Shown here piece by piece: positions 60,792-64,000 of a stretch of 64,000 bases of DNA. The notes beneath the pieces were generated by a model. That model saw only the letters and a program-made list of their open reading frames with translations, was not told the origin of the DNA and did not search any database. Origin of the DNA: Bradyrhizobium sp. WSM3983 (GTDB taxonomy: Bacteria > Pseudomonadota > Alphaproteobacteria > Rhizobiales > Xanthobacteraceae); contig NZ_AXAY01000028.1 of assembly GCF_000473045.1 (NCBI RefSeq), positions 62,001 to 126,000 on the forward strand, read 5' to 3'. How positions within the stretch are numbered: position 1 is the stretch's first letter; the number at the start of each line of letters is the position of its first letter. The translations under genes and the position numbers were made by a program.

Positions 60792-61909
60792 CGATGGTCT
60801 CCGGCCCGTTCGAGGTCGCTGAGGCCCGCAAGGCCCGTCAGCCGCGGCTCGGAGATGCCGAGCACCTTGAACATCGCGCCCATGCCGCTGCGCCCGGTGT
60901 CGGTCAGCCGCTTCAGCGCCACGGAAATGTCGGTTGCCACCTCCGGCGTCGCCTTCTGCATGAGCGCGGCGGCGCGGGTGTCGATGCCGACGCGCTTGAG
61001 GAAATCACCTTGCGTCACCGGCCCGTGCACGCGGGCGCCGAGGTCCTCAGCCGCGCGCGCGAGCGCCTGGAAGTCGACATGGGCGGTGACGTCAGCCTGG
61101 CCCGGCGCCTTCAGGGGATCGGTGAAGCTGTGACGTGCGATGGCCTGAAAGGTGTCGCCGGCATCGCTGCGCAGATGGCCGTAATCGATGATCAGGGCCG
61201 CGCCGTCCTGGTCGCGCACGCGCGCGGCGAGCTTCATGATCTCGGTATCGGGCCGCCATTCGAACACCGCGCCGACCGGCGCCGCGCGTACCAAAGGCGG
61301 CAGCAGCACGTCGAAGCGTGGCGTCGGCTCGGATGCCGCGCCGAACTGAAGCTTGCCGTTGGGGTCGACCTCGACCACACGCTCGTGCCAACCGTTCTCG
61401 CGCTTCACCATCTGGTGGATCGGCAGCACGTCGAAATATTCGTTGGCGAGGATGATGCTGGGGCCTTCGGGCACGTCGTCGATGCTGTGGTGCCAGGCGA
61501 TGTTGTTGCGCACGCCCGCCAATGTCGTGCTCTGCCGCTCGCGCAGGACCGGATTGACCTCGACCAGATGAATGCTGAGCCCCTGGTAGAGCGGCGGCAG
61601 CACGCGCAGCGCGCGCAGTGCGTCCGCCATCATGGTGCCGCGGCCGGGGCCGATCTCGATCAGCCGCAGGAATTGCGGCGAACCCATCTGCTTCCAGACC
61701 GAGGCGGTCCACAATCCCAGCAGTTCGCCGAACATCTGGCTGACTTCGGGCGCGGTGGTGAAGTCGCCTTCGCGTCCCAATGGATCGCGCGAGACGTAAT
61801 AGCCGTAGCGCGGATGCATCAGGCACGATTCCATGTATCGCCAGACCGGCATGGGGCCTGAGGATTTGATCAGCGCCTTGATCTCGTTGAGCAGTGGCTG
61901 TTCGGTCAC
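60788..61909 (-). CDS. SAM-dependent methyltransferase, MidA/NDUFAF7 family
   Basis: A 373-residue class I methyltransferase. Markers are PRYGYYVSRDPLGREGDFTTAPEVSQMFGE (spread over residues about 33-62), LIEIGPGRGTMMADALR and ILANEYFDVLPIHQ. The mitochondrial relative methylates an Arg of complex I subunit NDUFS2; a similar role in NDH-1 assembly is plausible. Lies between lgt and pgeF. Confidence 0.93.
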   Translation of the reverse strand: MTEQPLLNEIKALIKSSGPMPVWRYMESCLMHPRYGYYVSRDPLGREGDFTTAPEVSQMFGELLGLWTASVWKQMGSPQFLRLIEIGPGRGTMMADALRALRVLPPLYQGLSIHLVEVNPVLRERQSTTLAGVRNNIAWHHSIDDVPEGPSIILANEYFDVLPIHQMVKRENGWHERVVEVDPNGKLQFGAASEPTPRFDVLLPPLVRAAPVGAVFEWRPDTEIMKLAARVRDQDGAALIIDYGHLRSDAGDTFQAIARHSFTDPLKAPGQADVTAHVDFQALARAAEDLGARVHGPVTQGDFLKRVGIDTRAAALMQKATPEVATDISVALKRLTDTGRSGMGAMFKVLGISEPRLTGLAGLSDLERAGDHR

Positions 61910-61927
61910 GTGTCTTCTCGAAATGGA

Positions 61928-62773
61928 TTAACGAATGGCCTCGGTGGGCCTCGGTGCCCCGCGCCTGACAGCCCATACAATAAGTATACCGCCGACGATA
62001 AGCATCGGGATCGACAGCAGCATGCCCATGGTTAATCCGCCCCAGAGGAAGCCGAGCTGGACGTCCGGCTCGCGGAAGTGCTCGCCGGCGATGCGGGTCA
62101 GGCCATAGATCAGGATGAAGGCACCGAGGATCATGCCGGGACGCTTCAGGGCGCCGAGGCGGATCATGATCGCGAGCACCGCGAACAGCAGAATGCCCTC
62201 CATGCCGGCTTCATAGAGCTGGCTCGGATGGCGCGGCAAATGCGAGGGATCGTTGGGGAAGATCATCGCCCAGGGCAGGCTCGCATCGGTGGCACGGCCC
62301 CACAATTCGCCATTGATGAAATTGGCGATCCGCCCGAGCAGCAGCCCGATCGGGGCGACTGCGGTGGTGATGTCGCCGAGCGACAGGATCGAGATGCCGT
62401 TGCGATAGGCAAACCACATCACCGCGACGACGCAGCCGAGGAAGCCGCCATGAAACGACATGCCGCCTTCCCACAGCCGGAAGATGGCGTCGGGATGATC
62501 GATGAAGAAGGGCAGATTGTAGAACAGCACATAGCCGGTGCGGCCGCCCAGGATGATGCCGAGCGTAACCCAGAGGATGAAGTCGTCGATCTGCACCAGC
62601 GACATCGGCGCGGGGCCGCCCCACAGGCGCTCGTCCTTCAATAGCGAACGCGCATAGAGCCAACCGATGACGATGCCGCCGATATAGGCCAGCGCGTACC
62701 AGCGGATCGCGAACGGCCCGATCGCGACCGCGATCGGGTTGAACGATGGGAAGTCGATGAGCAGAAAGGGCAT
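61928..62773 (-). CDS. lgt: Prolipoprotein diacylglyceryl transferase
   Basis: A 281-residue inner-membrane enzyme attaching diacylglycerol to the lipobox Cys. Seven or so helices; hallmarks are IRWYALAYIGGIVIGWLYA, GGMSFHGGFLGCVVAV, the signature GRIANFINGELWGR and HPSQLYEAGMEGILLF. ATG 62773 is used over 62830. With lspA at 25.5 kb both early steps of lipoprotein maturation are in the window. Confidence 0.97.
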   Translation of the reverse strand: MPFLLIDFPSFNPIAVAIGPFAIRWYALAYIGGIVIGWLYARSLLKDERLWGGPAPMSLVQIDDFILWVTLGIILGGRTGYVLFYNLPFFIDHPDAIFRLWEGGMSFHGGFLGCVVAVMWFAYRNGISILSLGDITTAVAPIGLLLGRIANFINGELWGRATDASLPWAMIFPNDPSHLPRHPSQLYEAGMEGILLFAVLAIMIRLGALKRPGMILGAFILIYGLTRIAGEHFREPDVQLGFLWGGLTMGMLLSIPMLIVGGILIVWAVRRGAPRPTEAIR

Positions 62774-62781
62774 CGCGCCTG

Positions 62782-63519
62782 CTATTGCTGGACGAGATTG
62801 CGGCGATAGAGCGCCAGCAGCCGCTCCCAATGCCGCTCGGCGGCGTCGCGGTCATAGACCGGCCGCTTGGGAAAGGCGAAGCCGTGATGGGTGCCGGGAT
62901 AGGCCTCGACCTCGGCTTTCGCGCCGTCCGTGCCCTGCTTGACCTTCTCGATGATCTCGGTCGGCGCATAGATGTCGGTCTCGGCGCAGGCGAAATAGAG
63001 CTCGGCCTTGGTCTTGCTCGCGGCAAGATGCGGGCTGTCGTCCTGCTCCGTCGCGAGCTGCACACCGTAGATTGAGGCGGCGGCCTTGACGCGGTCGGGG
63101 AAATGCGTGGCGGCATTGATGGCGTAGCGGCCGCTCATGCAATAGCCGACGGTGCCAATGATTTTGGCGTTCGCGGCCGTCTGGCCCTCGGCATAGGTGA
63201 GCAGCGCCCTCGTGTCGTCCATGATCATGGGAATCGTGAGCGAGCCCATCAGCGCGAACAGGCGCTTGCGCTCCGGCGCGTTCGGATCGGCCGGCAGCGC
63301 GCCAAGCTCCATCACGCCGGAGCGGTAATAGAGGTTCGGCAGCATCACGTAATAGCCCGACGTCGCGAGCCGGCGCGCCATGTCGCGCAGCTCTTCGCGG
63401 ATCGCCGGCGCGTCCATGTAGAACAGGATGACCGGGAACGGTCCGTCGCGCTCGGGATGAACGATGAAGGTCGCGGTGTGCCCGTCCTTGGTGGGAATTG
63501 CGATCTGCTGCTCGATCAT
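62782..63519 (-). CDS. Dienelactone hydrolase family protein
   Basis: A 245-residue soluble alpha/beta hydrolase. The nucleophile is Cys127 in GTVGYCMSGRYA, with His in YPGTHHGFAFP; the intact triad contrasts with the exported homologue at 1786-2616. Its stop is 8 bases before the lgt start, so it may be co-transcribed with the lgt-midA-pgeF operon. Confidence 0.92.
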   Translation of the reverse strand: MIEQQIAIPTKDGHTATFIVHPERDGPFPVILFYMDAPAIREELRDMARRLATSGYYVMLPNLYYRSGVMELGALPADPNAPERKRLFALMGSLTIPMIMDDTRALLTYAEGQTAANAKIIGTVGYCMSGRYAINAATHFPDRVKAAASIYGVQLATEQDDSPHLAASKTKAELYFACAETDIYAPTEIIEKVKQGTDGAKAEVEAYPGTHHGFAFPKRPVYDRDAAERHWERLLALYRRNLVQQ

Positions 63520-63690
63520 GTCTTGCGTTCCGCCTTGTGATTCTTCTTATGCAGGGACGTTGAATACGATTGCAAGGAAACCGGGGCATGACAAGGATAC
63601 CGCCGCGCGGCCCTTGAACCGGCCTTCGCAGATTGCCATTGTCTTGTCCGCTGTTCGCGCAAAGTTTATCGAGGCCGCCAGGAGACCGAC

Positions 63691-63942
63691 ATGACCCAGA
63701 CCACCAACCGGTTTTTCGACGAGATCGGCCGCATGATGAACGACGCCGCCGGCGCGGCCCAGGGCGTCAAGCGTGAGTTCGATACGGTGATGCGGACGCA
63801 AGCCGAGAAGTTCCTGCGCGACATGGACCTGGTCAAGCGCGAGGAGTTCGAGGCGGTCAAGGACATGGCCCGCCTCGCCCGCGAGGAAAACGAGGCCCTG
63901 AAGGCGCGCATCGCGGCGCTGGAGGCCAAGCTCGGCGGGTAA
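63691..63942 (+). CDS. UbiK/BMFP-type accessory factor
   Basis: An 83-residue protein. An amphipathic N-terminal helix (NRFFDEIGRMMNDAAGAAQG) and a C-terminal trimeric coiled coil (VKREEFEAVKDMARLAREEN, then EALKARIAALEAKL) match the YqiC/UbiK family that assists aerobic ubiquinone synthesis and binds membranes. Divergent from the dienelactone hydrolase. Ribosome site AGGAG. Confidence 0.92.
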   Translation: MTQTTNRFFDEIGRMMNDAAGAAQGVKREFDTVMRTQAEKFLRDMDLVKREEFEAVKDMARLAREENEALKARIAALEAKLGG

Positions 63943-63948
63943 GGCAGC

Positions 63949-64000
63949 TCTTTCTTACCCTCCCCTGGAGGGGGAGGGTCGGCGCGTAGCACCGGGGTGG
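63949..64000. repeat. Dispersed palindromic repeat, family D-like, cut by window end
   Basis: TACCCTCCCCTGGAGGGGGA followed by GGGTCGGCGCGTAG forms the left terminal hairpin of a palindrome of the kind at 49656-49802. The right half lies outside the window. Confidence 0.6.

Overview
The window is a high-GC (roughly 63-66% by eye), densely coded chromosomal segment of an alphaproteobacterium in the order Rhizobiales (Hyphomicrobiales). Bradyrhizobium or a close relative is most likely. The evidence is the mix of housekeeping genes (lpxK, xseA, purD, mutL, ileS/lspA, ribF, uvrC/pgsA/moaDE, hisS, proC, prs, lgt/midA/pgeF), an alphaproteobacterial HisRS, a rhizobial RibH2-type lumazine synthase behind an FMN riboswitch, and several families of short dispersed palindromes. 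No rRNA, tRNA, CRISPR array or complete insertion sequence was seen. Species is inferred, not proven.

Layout. 1-4.8 kb: lpxK (5' cut by the window edge), a small secreted PsiF-like protein, DUF2093, a dienelactone-hydrolase-like protein lacking its nucleophile, xseA. 4.8-7.5 kb: a compact operon (alpha/beta hydrolase, YciB/IspZ-like protein, membrane protein, winged-helix regulator) behind a double palindromic operator. 7.5-9.4 kb: an AT-richer accessory patch with a frameshifted pseudogene, a HEPN-domain protein and an orphan terminator. 9.4-17.5 kb: purD, a fluoroacetate-dehalogenase-type hydrolase, tadA, a pseudouridine synthase with a very long disordered N-terminus, rsmD, mutL, an RHH protein. 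17.5-20.6 kb: an exported dehydrogenase operon (cytochrome c, glyoxalase-like protein, Tat subunit 3, GMC flavoprotein). 20.8-29.1 kb: a secreted protein, arfB, two M16 peptidases, a secreted hypothetical protein, lspA, ileS. 29.3-30.2 kb: a Xre/MbcA-RES toxin-antitoxin pair sitting between ileS and ribF. 30.2-41.6 kb: ribF, cheY-like, a HAD hydrolase, a degenerate EAL protein, YihY, a holin-like protein, prmB, moaE, moaD, pgsA, uvrC, an Omp25/31-type barrel. 41.6-48.2 kb: csp, rlmJ, RNase T2, three small exported proteins, and a MarR / OmpR-type / EnvZ-type operon. 48.5-55.1 kb: ilvE, hisS, tautomerase, FlK-like thioesterase, proC, ybjN, FMN riboswitch plus ribH. 55.2-64 kb: a remnant of a HAAS-type membrane protein, an ATP-grasp ligase coupled to a zinc metallopeptidase, nested palindromes, prs, a lipoprotein, pgeF-midA-lgt, a dienelactone hydrolase, ubiK.

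How it fits together. Most genes are ordinary housekeeping. The points most worth following are: (i) the operator-controlled hydrolase / YciB-like / winged-helix operon; (ii) the overlapping metallopeptidase and ATP-grasp ligase pair; (iii) the HEPN protein in a decayed AT-rich patch; (iv) the toxin-antitoxin pair splitting ribF from ileS; and (v) two proteins that keep every catalytic residue of the fluoroacetate-handling enzymes FAcD and FlK.
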